From positions 1,178,001-1,242,000 of the forward strand of contig CP069300.1 of the NCBI GenBank assembly GCA_016839165.1: 64,000 nucleotides of DNA. Direction: 5' to 3'. The notes beneath the pieces are model-generated. The model saw only the letters and a list, made by a program, of their open reading frames with translations. It was not told where the DNA came from and made no database searches. Origin of the DNA: Bradyrhizobium sp. PSBB068 (lineage in GTDB: Bacteria > Pseudomonadota > Alphaproteobacteria > Rhizobiales > Xanthobacteraceae). A program made the position numbers and the translations under genes. Shown here one piece after another: positions 1 to 7,352 of the stretch. Within the stretch, counting starts at the first letter, position 1. Every line of letters begins with the position of its first letter.

Positions 1-1
1 G

Positions 2-844
2 TCGTTCAATCCGCAGACCGGCCTCGTCTACCTGCCCGCGCAGAACGTGCCGGTCAATCTGACGCCGGAAAAGTCGTTTGCACAGAATGCCGCGACGCCG
101 GGCAAGTTCGGCGGCACGACCGGCTGGAACGTCGGCTTCGTGCTCAACGGCGAGCCGCCGAAGGCGCCCGCGTTCGGCAAGTTGATCGCGTGGGATCCGG
201 TCAAGCAGAAGGAAGCCTGGAAGGTCGATTATGTGTCGCCGTGGAATGGAGGCACGCTGACCACTGCCGGCAATCTGGTGTTCCAGGGCACCGCCGACGG
301 ACGTTTCGTGGCGTACGATGCGACCAGCGGAAAGACGCTGTGGGAGACGCCGACCGGCACCGGCGTGGTCGCCGCGGCATCGACCTACACGATCGACGGC
401 CAGCAATATGTCTCGATCGCGGTCGGCTGGGGCGGCGTGTTCGGCATCGCTACGCGCGCGACCGAGTACCAGAATCCCGGCACGGTCTACACCTTCGCGC
501 TCAACGGCAAGGCCAAGATGCCGGAGTTCGTGAAGTATCAGACCGAAGGCCTGCTGCAGGGCGTGAAGTACGATCCGAAGGACGTGCCCGAAGGCACCGC
601 GCTCTATGTTGCCGCCTGCGCCACCTGTCATGGCGTTCCCGGCGTCGATCGCGGCGGCAATGTCAGAAATCTCGGCTATGTCCCTGCCGAGGAAATCGCC
701 AACCTGAAGGACATCGTCTTCGCCGGGCCGTTCCGCGACCGCGGCATGCCGGATTTCACCGGCAAGCTGACCGAAGCTGACGTGGTGAAGATTCAGGCCT
801 TCATCCAGGGGACCGCGGACGCGATCCGGCCGAAGAGCAAATAG
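2..844 (+). CDS. PQQ-dependent quinohaemoprotein alcohol dehydrogenase, C-terminal part (5' end outside window)
   Basis: Only the last 280 codons are present; the frame is open to the window edge, so the start lies upstream. The first part shows beta-propeller repeats of PQQ dehydrogenases (GRFVAYDATSGKTLWE, a tryptophan-docking-type motif, around 300-345). The end is a cytochrome c domain: the haem site CATCH is encoded at 616-630 and a likely axial methionine (GMPDF) at 746-748. This two-domain order is that of periplasmic quinohaemoprotein alcohol dehydrogenases, which oxidise alcohols to aldehydes and pass electrons from PQQ to haem c and then to the respiratory chain. The substrate cannot be told from this fragment. 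A strong terminator follows directly, so it is the last gene of its unit. Confidence 0.9.
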   Translation, partial: SFNPQTGLVYLPAQNVPVNLTPEKSFAQNAATPGKFGGTTGWNVGFVLNGEPPKAPAFGKLIAWDPVKQKEAWKVDYVSPWNGGTLTTAGNLVFQGTADGRFVAYDATSGKTLWETPTGTGVVAAASTYTIDGQQYVSIAVGWGGVFGIATRATEYQNPGTVYTFALNGKAKMPEFVKYQTEGLLQGVKYDPKDVPEGTALYVAACATCHGVPGVDRGGNVRNLGYVPAEEIANLKDIVFAGPFRDRGMPDFTGKLTEADVVKIQAFIQGTADAIRPKSK

Positions 845-899
845 CATGACCTAAACGGATCATGTCGCAAGGAGCACGCACAGCTTGTTTGTGTGCCGT

Positions 900-936
900 C
901 GGCCTCAGCGCTTCCCTGCGCTGAGGCCGTTGTTTT
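900..936 (+). terminator. Rho-independent terminator after the alcohol dehydrogenase
   Basis: A perfect 12-bp stem (CGGCCTCAGCGC pairing with GCGCTGAGGCCG) with a 6-nt loop is followed by TTGTTTT. It lies 55 nt after the stop codon of the upstream gene and before a convergent gene. Confidence 0.85.
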
Positions 937-1018
937 GACTGCGCTCGCGCGAATTGAAGCGGTCCGTCAGGCTCGTGCCCAACCGGCGCGTATCGGTCTC
1001 CCGAGGACCGGCAGCGGA

Positions 1019-1693
1019 TCAGTCCTTGAACTCACAGCCGAGGCGCTGCAGGGCCTCATCGACCCAGCGGCGGTCGCTGGTGCCGGCAAGGATCTGCTGG
1101 ATGGCCTTTTCCTCGGTGGCCTTCTTGGCCTCGGTCAGCTTGCAGATGGCCTCGGCGTCGTCATGGGGCACGCAGAGCACGCCGTCATCGTCGGCCACGA
1201 TGAGATCGCCGGGCTCGACGATCATGCCGTCGATCGCAACAGCGCAATTGATCTCGCCCGGCCCGTCCTTGTAGGGCCCGCGATGGGCGACGCCGGCAGC
1301 GAAGACCGGGAACGATCCTGCGCGGATCGCGCCGGCATCGCGGATCGAGCCGTCGATCACGAAGCCCGCCACGCCCTTCTTCTCCGCCAGCGTCGACATG
1401 ATCTCGCCGATGATGGCGTTGACCAGCACGCCGCCGGCGTCGACCACGATCACATCGCCGGGCTGGGCGAGGTCGATCGCCTTGTGCACCATCAGATTGT
1501 CGCCGGGGCGGGTCTTGACCGTCAGCGCCGGGCCGCCGAGCCAGCCGCCTGCATGCATCGGCCGCAGCCGGTTGGTGCCCGCGATGCGCGACATCACATC
1601 GCTGATATTGGCGACCGGCAGGGTGCGGTAGCGCGTGACGAGATCAGGCGAGACCTTCCGTTTCGCCTTGTGAATTGCAAATCCTATGGCCAT
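1019..1693 (-). CDS. ligK: RraA-family aldolase, probable 4-carboxy-4-hydroxy-2-oxoadipate (CHA) aldolase
   Basis: 224 residues, the usual length of the RraA/HMG-CHA aldolase family. The R118-D119 pair in GSIRDAGAI and the preceding GE at 96-97 are the family's metal and substrate positions. Such enzymes cleave CHA to pyruvate and oxaloacetate with Mg or Mn. The gene sits 32 nt downstream of a LigJ-type hydratase on the same strand, and that enzyme makes CHA, so CHA aldolase (LigK/GalC type) is preferred to the RNase E regulator RraA, which shares the fold. The family alone does not fix the substrate; the assignment rests mainly on context. Confidence 0.75.
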   Translation of the reverse strand: MAIGFAIHKAKRKVSPDLVTRYRTLPVANISDVMSRIAGTNRLRPMHAGGWLGGPALTVKTRPGDNLMVHKAIDLAQPGDVIVVDAGGVLVNAIIGEIMSTLAEKKGVAGFVIDGSIRDAGAIRAGSFPVFAAGVAHRGPYKDGPGEINCAVAIDGMIVEPGDLIVADDDGVLCVPHDDAEAICKLTEAKKATEEKAIQQILAGTSDRRWVDEALQRLGCEFKD

Positions 1694-1725
1694 CGGTTTC
1701 TCCGGTGTGTTGGCGGCGCAGTCGC

Positions 1726-2751
1726 TCAGTGCGCGCGGCGGTCGAGATGGGCGTTGAGGCGAGGATAGACGCGGCGGGCATTGCCTTCAAAGATCTTGGC
1801 CTTGTCCTCGGCGCTGAGCGGCAACGCATCGATATAGCGGCGGGTGTCGTCGAAGTGATGCCCTGTCTCGGGATCGATGCCGCGGACCGCACCGACCATC
1901 TCCGATGCGAACAGGATGTTCTCGACCGGGATCACCCGGGTCAACAGCTCGATGCCGGGCAAATGGTAGACGCAGGTGTCGAAGAACACGTTCTTCAGCA
2001 GATGCTCCGACAGCGGCGGCAGCTTCATGTCCTGTGCGAGGCCGCGGTAGCGGCCCCAGTGATAGGGCACCGCGCCGCCGCCGTGCGGGATGATGAAGCG
2101 CAAGGTCGGGAAGCGCTTGAACAGGTCCGAGGTCAGGAACTGCATGAAGGCGGTGGTGTCGCCGTTGAGGTAATGCGCGCCGGTGCCGTGGAAGCAGGGA
2201 TTGCAGGACGAGGAGACATGGACCATCGCGGGCACGTCGAGCTCGACCATCTTCTCGTACAGCGGGTACCACCACTCATCTGTCAGCGGCGGATCGCACC
2301 AATAGCCGCCGGCGGGATCGGGGTTGAGGTTGCAGCCGACGAAGCCGAGTTGCGTGACGCAACGCTCGAGCTCCTCGATGCAGTTCTTGGGCGCCACTCC
2401 AGGGCTCTGCGGCAACTGGCAGACCGGGACGAAGTTTTGTGGAAACAGCGTGCAGACCCGATGCACGAGGTCGTTGCAGATCGTGGTCCATTCCCGGCTG
2501 GTCGCTTCCTTGCCGACATGATGCGCCATGCCGGCGGCGCGCGGCGAGAAGATGGTGACGTCGGTGCCGCGCTCCTTCTGCAAGCGAAGCTGCGCGCCCT
2601 CGACGCTGGTGCGGATCTCGTCATCGGTGATGCCGAGATTGGTGGTGAGCGGCCGGCGCGACCTGTCGGCAAGGCCGGCGAGCTGCTTGTCGCGGAAGAT
2701 CTGCAGCTTGGCCGGCTCGGTGGTGTAGTGGCCGTGACAATCGATGATCAT
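1726..2751 (-). CDS. ligJ: 4-oxalomesaconate hydratase, LigJ type (amidohydrolase superfamily)
   Basis: 341 residues, the same length as LigJ as I recall it. The zinc-site pattern fits: H6 and H8 in DCHGH, H178 in AMVHVS, H223 in IPHGGG and E284 in FASEM, which match the residue numbers I remember for LigJ. The enzyme hydrates 4-oxalomesaconate to 4-carboxy-4-hydroxy-2-oxoadipate in the 4,5-cleavage route for protocatechuate, gallate or syringate. It lies 21 nt after the MFS gene and ahead of the RraA-type aldolase, forming a three-gene operon. No 4,5-dioxygenase is in the window, so earlier steps must be encoded elsewhere. Confidence 0.82.
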   Translation of the reverse strand: MIIDCHGHYTTEPAKLQIFRDKQLAGLADRSRRPLTTNLGITDDEIRTSVEGAQLRLQKERGTDVTIFSPRAAGMAHHVGKEATSREWTTICNDLVHRVCTLFPQNFVPVCQLPQSPGVAPKNCIEELERCVTQLGFVGCNLNPDPAGGYWCDPPLTDEWWYPLYEKMVELDVPAMVHVSSSCNPCFHGTGAHYLNGDTTAFMQFLTSDLFKRFPTLRFIIPHGGGAVPYHWGRYRGLAQDMKLPPLSEHLLKNVFFDTCVYHLPGIELLTRVIPVENILFASEMVGAVRGIDPETGHHFDDTRRYIDALPLSAEDKAKIFEGNARRVYPRLNAHLDRRAH

Positions 2752-2772
2752 GGTGGCTTCCTTGTGCAGTTG

Positions 2773-4101
2773 TCAGTGGGTGACGGATGACGGGATCGCG
2801 CCCGCAAGCTCCGTCTCGCGCGGTTTGACGCGCATGGTGGCGGCGATGGCGGAGGCGACGAGCAGGAAGCCGGCGATGCCGACCAGCGCCCAGGAGAAGC
2901 TTCCGGTGGAGTCCTTGATCAGGCCGATGCACCAGGGGCCGATCAGGCCGCCGAACTGCGCCAGCGTGTTGACCATGGCGATCGAGGCGGCGCCGGCCGC
3001 GCCGGTCAAGAGCGAGGCGTTGATGCTCCAGAACAGCGGATTGCCGGCGTTCAGGCTGAAGCCGACGATGCAAAGGAACACGAAGGCCAGCACCGGGCTC
3101 GCGACATAGGCGCTGCCGAGCATCGCGATTGCGGCGAGCAGATAGACGGCCGCGAGATGAAACTTGCGATCGCCTGTCCTGTCGGAGCTGCGGCTGACCA
3201 CGATGGTGCCGATGACGCCGAGCAGCGGCGGGATCGCTGAGAGGAAGCCGACCTCGATGTTGCTGAGATCGCCCATGCCCTTGATGATCTGCGGCAGCCA
3301 CAGCAACAGGCCGTAGATGCCGACCAGCGCGCAGCCGAACAGCGCCGCCAGCAGCCAGACCCTGATATCGAGCACGCATTCGATCAACCTGTGCTGCCCC
3401 TGCTGTTCGATCTCGGCCCGTTCGGCGGCGAGCTCGCCCTCCAACCAGGCGGCCTGCTGTTGGGTCAGCCAGCTCGCCTTGGCCGGGCGGTCGGTCAGAT
3501 AATAGAGCGTGAACAGGCCGAGCAGAATGGTCGGCACGCCCTCGGCGATGAACATCCATTGCCAGCCGTGCAGCCCAGCGGCGCCATCGAGGAAGGTCAT
3601 GATGCTGGTCGAGATCGGCCCGCCCAAGACCGCCGAGAACGAGCCGGCGATGATGTATCCGGCGACGGCGCGGGCGCGGTAGCGCGACGGGAACCAGTAG
3701 GTGAGATAGAGCACCACGCCCGGCATGAAGCCGGCTTCCGCGATGCCGAGGCCGAACCGCATCACATAAAGGCTCAGTGGATTCCAGACGAAGGCGGTCA
3801 GCGTCGCGACGAGGCCCCAGGTGATCAGAATCCGCGCGAGCCAGACCCGCGCGCCCAGCCAGTGCAGCATCAAATTGCTCGGCACTTCGAGCACCATGTA
3901 GCCGAGGAAGAAGATGCTGGCGGCAAAGCCGAAGATCGCGGGGCTGAGGCCGAGATACCTGTTCATCGTCAGCCCGGCATAGCCGAGATTGATACGGTCG
4001 AGATAGTTGAAGAACATCATCACGAACAGGATCGGGATCAGCCGCAAGTAGACGCGACGGATGGTTTGGGTCTCCAATTCACTCGTAGCCGGTTGGGCCA
4101 T
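2773..4101 (-). CDS. MFS transporter, anion:cation symporter family
   Basis: 442 residues with about 12 hydrophobic segments in the 6+6 arrangement of the major facilitator superfamily. The N-terminal NYLDRINLGYAG and the pattern EVPSNLMLHWLGAR are typical of the ACS group, which imports tartrate, glucarate, phthalate and other organic acids by proton symport. A Shine-Dalgarno GGGAGG precedes the ATG. It leads the operon with the LigJ and RraA-type genes and is divergent from a LysR gene, so it probably imports the aromatic or organic acid used by that pathway. The substrate is inferred only from context. Confidence 0.85.
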   Translation of the reverse strand: MAQPATSELETQTIRRVYLRLIPILFVMMFFNYLDRINLGYAGLTMNRYLGLSPAIFGFAASIFFLGYMVLEVPSNLMLHWLGARVWLARILITWGLVATLTAFVWNPLSLYVMRFGLGIAEAGFMPGVVLYLTYWFPSRYRARAVAGYIIAGSFSAVLGGPISTSIMTFLDGAAGLHGWQWMFIAEGVPTILLGLFTLYYLTDRPAKASWLTQQQAAWLEGELAAERAEIEQQGQHRLIECVLDIRVWLLAALFGCALVGIYGLLLWLPQIIKGMGDLSNIEVGFLSAIPPLLGVIGTIVVSRSSDRTGDRKFHLAAVYLLAAIAMLGSAYVASPVLAFVFLCIVGFSLNAGNPLFWSINASLLTGAAGAASIAMVNTLAQFGGLIGPWCIGLIKDSTGSFSWALVGIAGFLLVASAIAATMRVKPRETELAGAIPSSVTH

Positions 4102-4230
4102 CGAAATCCTCCCTTGTTGTTTTTGGCACCGGTGACTCGAACCTGGCGGAGCGCCTGTTATTTGCGGCGATTTCGCATGGCTGACCGGCTGCGCGCGTTG
4201 CCCCTTGTTATCCCTTGGAGCATCCGCGTT

Positions 4231-4240
4231 TTGGCGCCAA
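4231..4240. promoter_or_regulatory. Palindrome TTGGCGCCAA in the MFS/LysR intergenic region
   Basis: A perfect 10-bp palindrome in the 208-bp divergent promoter region. The same ten bases occur inside ATTGGCGCCAAT upstream of leuC at 14836-14847. A protein-binding role is possible but not shown. Confidence 0.35.
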
Positions 4241-4261
4241 GATCAGGAAACGGTCCTGGGA

Positions 4262-4281
4262 GGTCAAATACCGCTTTGACC
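4262..4281. promoter_or_regulatory. Candidate LysR operator GGTCAAA-N6-TTTGACC
   Basis: A perfect 7-bp inverted repeat with a 6-nt spacer ends 28 nt before the LysR start codon and lies within the region shared with the divergent MFS operon. Its size, symmetry and position fit an autoregulatory LysR-type site. Confidence 0.55.
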
Positions 4282-4309
4282 CGTCACTTATAGGGAATCG
4301 GAATAAGCG

Positions 4310-5245
4310 ATGGACTACAGGCAGCTTCGCTACTTCATCGCGGTGGCCGAGGAGCTCAGCTTCAGCCGCGCCGCCAAGCGGCTGCATGTCAGCCAGCCGC
4401 CGCTCAGCACGCAGATCAAGGCGATGGAGGAGGAACTCGGGACGCAGCTGCTATCACGGACGCGGCGTGCCGTCGCGCTCACCCAGGCCGGCCAGCTGCT
4501 GCTGGAGCACGCGCGCCGCGCCGTCAGCGAGCTCGATCTGGCGTCGGAGACCGTGCGGCGTGCCGCGCGCGGCGAGGCCGGCGCGGTCCGCGTCGGCTTC
4601 ACGGATTCCGTTCCGATGCTCGACATGTTCGCCGAACTGTTCCGCAGTTTCCGCGCCAGCTATCCGCGGGTGAAGATCGAGCTGCGGCACATGTCGACGG
4701 CGAAGCAGCTCCAGGCGCTCGCCGACGCCGAGCTCGATGTCGCGATCATGCGGCCGCCGCTCGATTTCCGCCCGGCGGCCGATCTGCAGGTTCACGTCGT
4801 CTGGCGCGATCGGTTGATGGTGTTCCTGCCGATCGATCATCCGCTCGCCGCTGCACCGGGCAAGCTGGCCGTGGCCGATCTTGCCGAGCACGAATTCGTC
4901 GGCATGGCCGAAAGCGGCTGCGGCGTCGGCGATCAGGCCGCGATGCTTTGCCGGCGGGCGGGCTTTGCGCCGCGCATCGTGCAGGAGGCGCATGAGCTGC
5001 GCACCGTGCTCAGTCTGGTCGCGGCCGGGATCGGGCTTTCGATCCTGCCGTCCTGCTACCAGCAGGCCGGCGTCATGAACGTCGTCGCCAAGACGCTCGA
5101 TACGCCTGATGCCGAAAGCCGCATGCTGGTGGCGATGCGCTCGAATGCCTCGCTGTTGCCGCGCCGGTTCGTCGAATGCGCATTGCAGGCGGCAACGCGC
5201 AGCACGCCGCCGCTGGTCCCCGGGGTCACGGCAGCGAGCCGTTGA
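4310..5245 (+). CDS. LysR-family transcriptional regulator
   Basis: 311 residues. The N-terminal helix-turn-helix (residues 1-60; MDYRQLRYFIAVAEELSFSRA, then LHVSQPPLSTQI) is characteristic, followed by a periplasmic-binding-protein-like effector domain (about 90-295). It is transcribed away from the MFS-ligJ-ligK-like operon, the usual LysR layout, and probably activates that operon in response to a pathway acid. An inverted repeat suited to LysR binding lies just upstream of its start. Confidence 0.92.
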   Translation: MDYRQLRYFIAVAEELSFSRAAKRLHVSQPPLSTQIKAMEEELGTQLLSRTRRAVALTQAGQLLLEHARRAVSELDLASETVRRAARGEAGAVRVGFTDSVPMLDMFAELFRSFRASYPRVKIELRHMSTAKQLQALADAELDVAIMRPPLDFRPAADLQVHVVWRDRLMVFLPIDHPLAAAPGKLAVADLAEHEFVGMAESGCGVGDQAAMLCRRAGFAPRIVQEAHELRTVLSLVAAGIGLSILPSCYQQAGVMNVVAKTLDTPDAESRMLVAMRSNASLLPRRFVECALQAATRSTPPLVPGVTAASR

Positions 5246-5480
5246 TCGCGCCGCGCGCAAGACGACCGCGCGTGGTTGAGGCCGCCTGCCTGCCGGCCCG
5301 CGCAGCCCCTACTTTCGTAGGCCGTAGTCTCCCGGAACGCAGTCTGGCGCCGCTCTTGCATAGCCGAATGTCAGATGCTGGGGCGCCGATTCGTCGTGCT
5401 TCCGCCTGCGACGGCAATGTCGCGGGCGAAGGATTGGTGATGCGCGCCCGCAGCTATTTGACATCTGCGGAGACGACAAG

Positions 5481-5831
5481 ATGCACGTTCTCACACGTGC
5501 GGCAGTCCTGCTTGGGGCGGTGTTCTTGACATCGCCGACCCTGGCGCGCGACGACGGCCGCTACGCCAACTCACCATTGAAGCCTTGGTTTGAAAGCCTG
5601 CACAGCGGCTACGGGCAGTGCTGCTCGGATGCCGACGGATATGTGGTCGCCGATCCCGATTGGGAGTCGGATCACGGCCATTATCGCGTGCTGATCGACA
5701 GTGAGTGGGTTGTGGTGCCGAACGAGGCCGTGATCACCGAGCCGAACAAGATCGGGCGAACCATGGTGTGGAAGCACTATATCGATGGCCATCCACGGGT
5801 GCGCTGCTTCATGCCGGGCAGCATGACCTGA
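5481..5831 (+). CDS. Small secreted protein of unknown function
   Basis: 116 residues starting with a clear signal peptide (residues 1-22; hydrophobic LTRAAVLLGAVFL, cleavage likely after TLA). The mature part of about 94 residues is rich in aromatic and acidic residues and has three cysteines, two adjacent (QCCSDADGYV), and a WVVVP motif. I know of similar small proteins with the GQCCSDADG pattern in Bradyrhizobium-like genomes but of no function. It stands alone: 235 nt separate it from the LysR gene, and a dispersed repeat follows. Confidence 0.75.
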   Translation: MHVLTRAAVLLGAVFLTSPTLARDDGRYANSPLKPWFESLHSGYGQCCSDADGYVVADPDWESDHGHYRVLIDSEWVVVPNEAVITEPNKIGRTMVWKHYIDGHPRVRCFMPGSMT

Positions 5832-5926
5832 TGGCGTGCGCGGCGCTTGAGGGAGGAGCGGACCGCGCCTCGCCGCAAAGCGTGGCGTGGTCGAGCGATT
5901 CGGTGGGCGGCGGTCCGGCGATCACC

Positions 5927-6030
5927 TAAAGCGCGGTGAGATTGGGTTGAATCGTCATCGGGCTTTAGCTCCTTGTTTGAGCATGATCTTTTCGGAAAAC
6001 CGCTTCGCACTTTTCCGGATCATGCTTTAG
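5927..6030. repeat. Dispersed intergenic repeat with inverted ends (AGCATGATC...GATCATGCT)
   Basis: About 104 nt starting at TAAAGCGCG and ending in CATGCTTTAG. Its second half folds into a hairpin: AGCATGATC at 5980-5988 pairs with GATCATGCT at 6018-6026, with CGGAAAA/TTTTCCG parts inside. It overlaps the stop codon of the ABC ATPase gene at 6027-6029 and may act as its 3' end signal. A shortened copy of the first part (TAAAGCGCGAGATTAGGTT) recurs at 51322. I recall this as a common interspersed repeat of Bradyrhizobium-like genomes. Confidence 0.7.
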
Positions 6031-7337
6031 CCCGGATTCTCCAGGCTGAAGGTCTCGGACTGTTCGTCATAGGCGAACAGCTCGGCATAGCGCCCCCAGG
6101 ACACGATGGTCTTGAGCGTTTCATCCGCATAGTCTTCGGACATGTAGTCCTCGAGCTCGTTGCGGAAGCGTGCTGCGGGCGCCATGTGCGAGGGCCGCTC
6201 GTCGAGGACGCGGCGGATCAACCCGATCACCGGGACGTAGTTGATGAGGTGCTCCGCGAACAGTTTCTTGCGCGTGTCGGTGTCGAGATGCGCAAAGCGC
6301 ACGCCGGCCTCGGTCAGCACCACGTCGCCTTCGCTGACCTGGGCAAAGCGCAGCAGTTGCAGCGTCTCGCCGAGATGCAGAATTTCATCGGTCTCGAGTT
6401 GAAGCTGGCTCGCCAGCACCGGCAGGTCGGCATGTCCGCCATAGGGTGGCCCGGCCAGCGTCTCGATCAGGCCCGACAGCACGTTGGACGAGACATGGTC
6501 GAGAACCATGCCGACGCCGGAGCCGGGAATTCCCCCGGGCGTCAGCGCCTTGGGTTCTTCACGTTGCGTCATGCGGGCATAGAGCTGGTCCACCAGCTGG
6601 CGGAAGGTCGGATCCAGCCGGTTGCGCGGATGCTTGAGGTCGATCTTGAACTCGGCGGCGACGCGCCCCGGATTCGACGAGAACACCAGGACGCGGTCGC
6701 ACATCAGCACGGCCTCCTCGATGTTGTGCGTCACCATCAGCACCGACTTGATCGGCAGCCGGCCTTCGATCCAGAGGTCGATCAGGTCGGTGCGCAGCGT
6801 CTCGGCGGTCAGCACGTCGAGCGCCGAGAACGGTTCGTCCATCAGCAGCAGGTCGGGATGCACGACCAGCGCCCGCGCAAAGCCGACCCTCTGGCGCATG
6901 CCGCCGGACAGTTCCTTCGGGTAGGCGGATTCGAAGCCGTCGAGACCGATCAGGTCGATCGCTGCGAGCGCGCGCTTGCGCCGCTCGGTGGCGTCGACGC
7001 CGAGCGCTTCCAGTCCGAGCTCGACGTTCTGCAGCACCGTCAGCCAGGGGAACAGTGCGAACGACTGGAACACCATGGCGACGCCGTTCGGCGGGCCGGC
7101 GATCGCCTCGCCCCGGCAGGTCGCAGCCCCCGACGACGGCGCGACCAGCCCTGCGATGATCCGCAGCAAGGTCGACTTGCCCGATCCCGAGCGGCCGAGC
7201 AGCCCGACGATCTCGCCGGCATGAATCGTCAGGTCGACATTCTCGAGCACCAGCAATTGCTCGCCGCTTCCCTTCGGGAACGAGCGGCAGACGCTGCGGA
7301 TGTCGATCAGGGCGGCTTGCTTGGTTTGGTCGAGCAT
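6027..7337 (-). CDS. ABC transporter ATP-binding protein with C-terminal AAA-associated domain
   Basis: 436 residues. The first 250 or so form an ABC ATPase of the nitrate/sulfonate/taurine group: Walker A GRSGSGKST, signature LSGGMRQRV, Walker B LLLMDEPF and the H-loop VTHNIEEA. The remaining 180 residues (about 265-436) are an extra domain seen in a subgroup of these ATPases and thought to be regulatory. It is encoded 15 nt downstream of the permease gene on the same strand. No substrate-binding protein gene is adjacent, so the substrate is open; nitrate, sulfonates or bicarbonate are the family's known ligands. Confidence 0.88.
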   Translation of the reverse strand: MLDQTKQAALIDIRSVCRSFPKGSGEQLLVLENVDLTIHAGEIVGLLGRSGSGKSTLLRIIAGLVAPSSGAATCRGEAIAGPPNGVAMVFQSFALFPWLTVLQNVELGLEALGVDATERRKRALAAIDLIGLDGFESAYPKELSGGMRQRVGFARALVVHPDLLLMDEPFSALDVLTAETLRTDLIDLWIEGRLPIKSVLMVTHNIEEAVLMCDRVLVFSSNPGRVAAEFKIDLKHPRNRLDPTFRQLVDQLYARMTQREEPKALTPGGIPGSGVGMVLDHVSSNVLSGLIETLAGPPYGGHADLPVLASQLQLETDEILHLGETLQLLRFAQVSEGDVVLTEAGVRFAHLDTDTRKKLFAEHLINYVPVIGLIRRVLDERPSHMAPAARFRNELEDYMSEDYADETLKTIVSWGRYAELFAYDEQSETFSLENPG

Positions 7338-7352
7338 CAGGATCCCTCTCGA

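Noticed and set aside
5246..5480. Short + strand frame between the LysR gene and the secreted protein gene
   Set aside because: The frame overlaps both neighbours, has no ribosome site and shows no motif.
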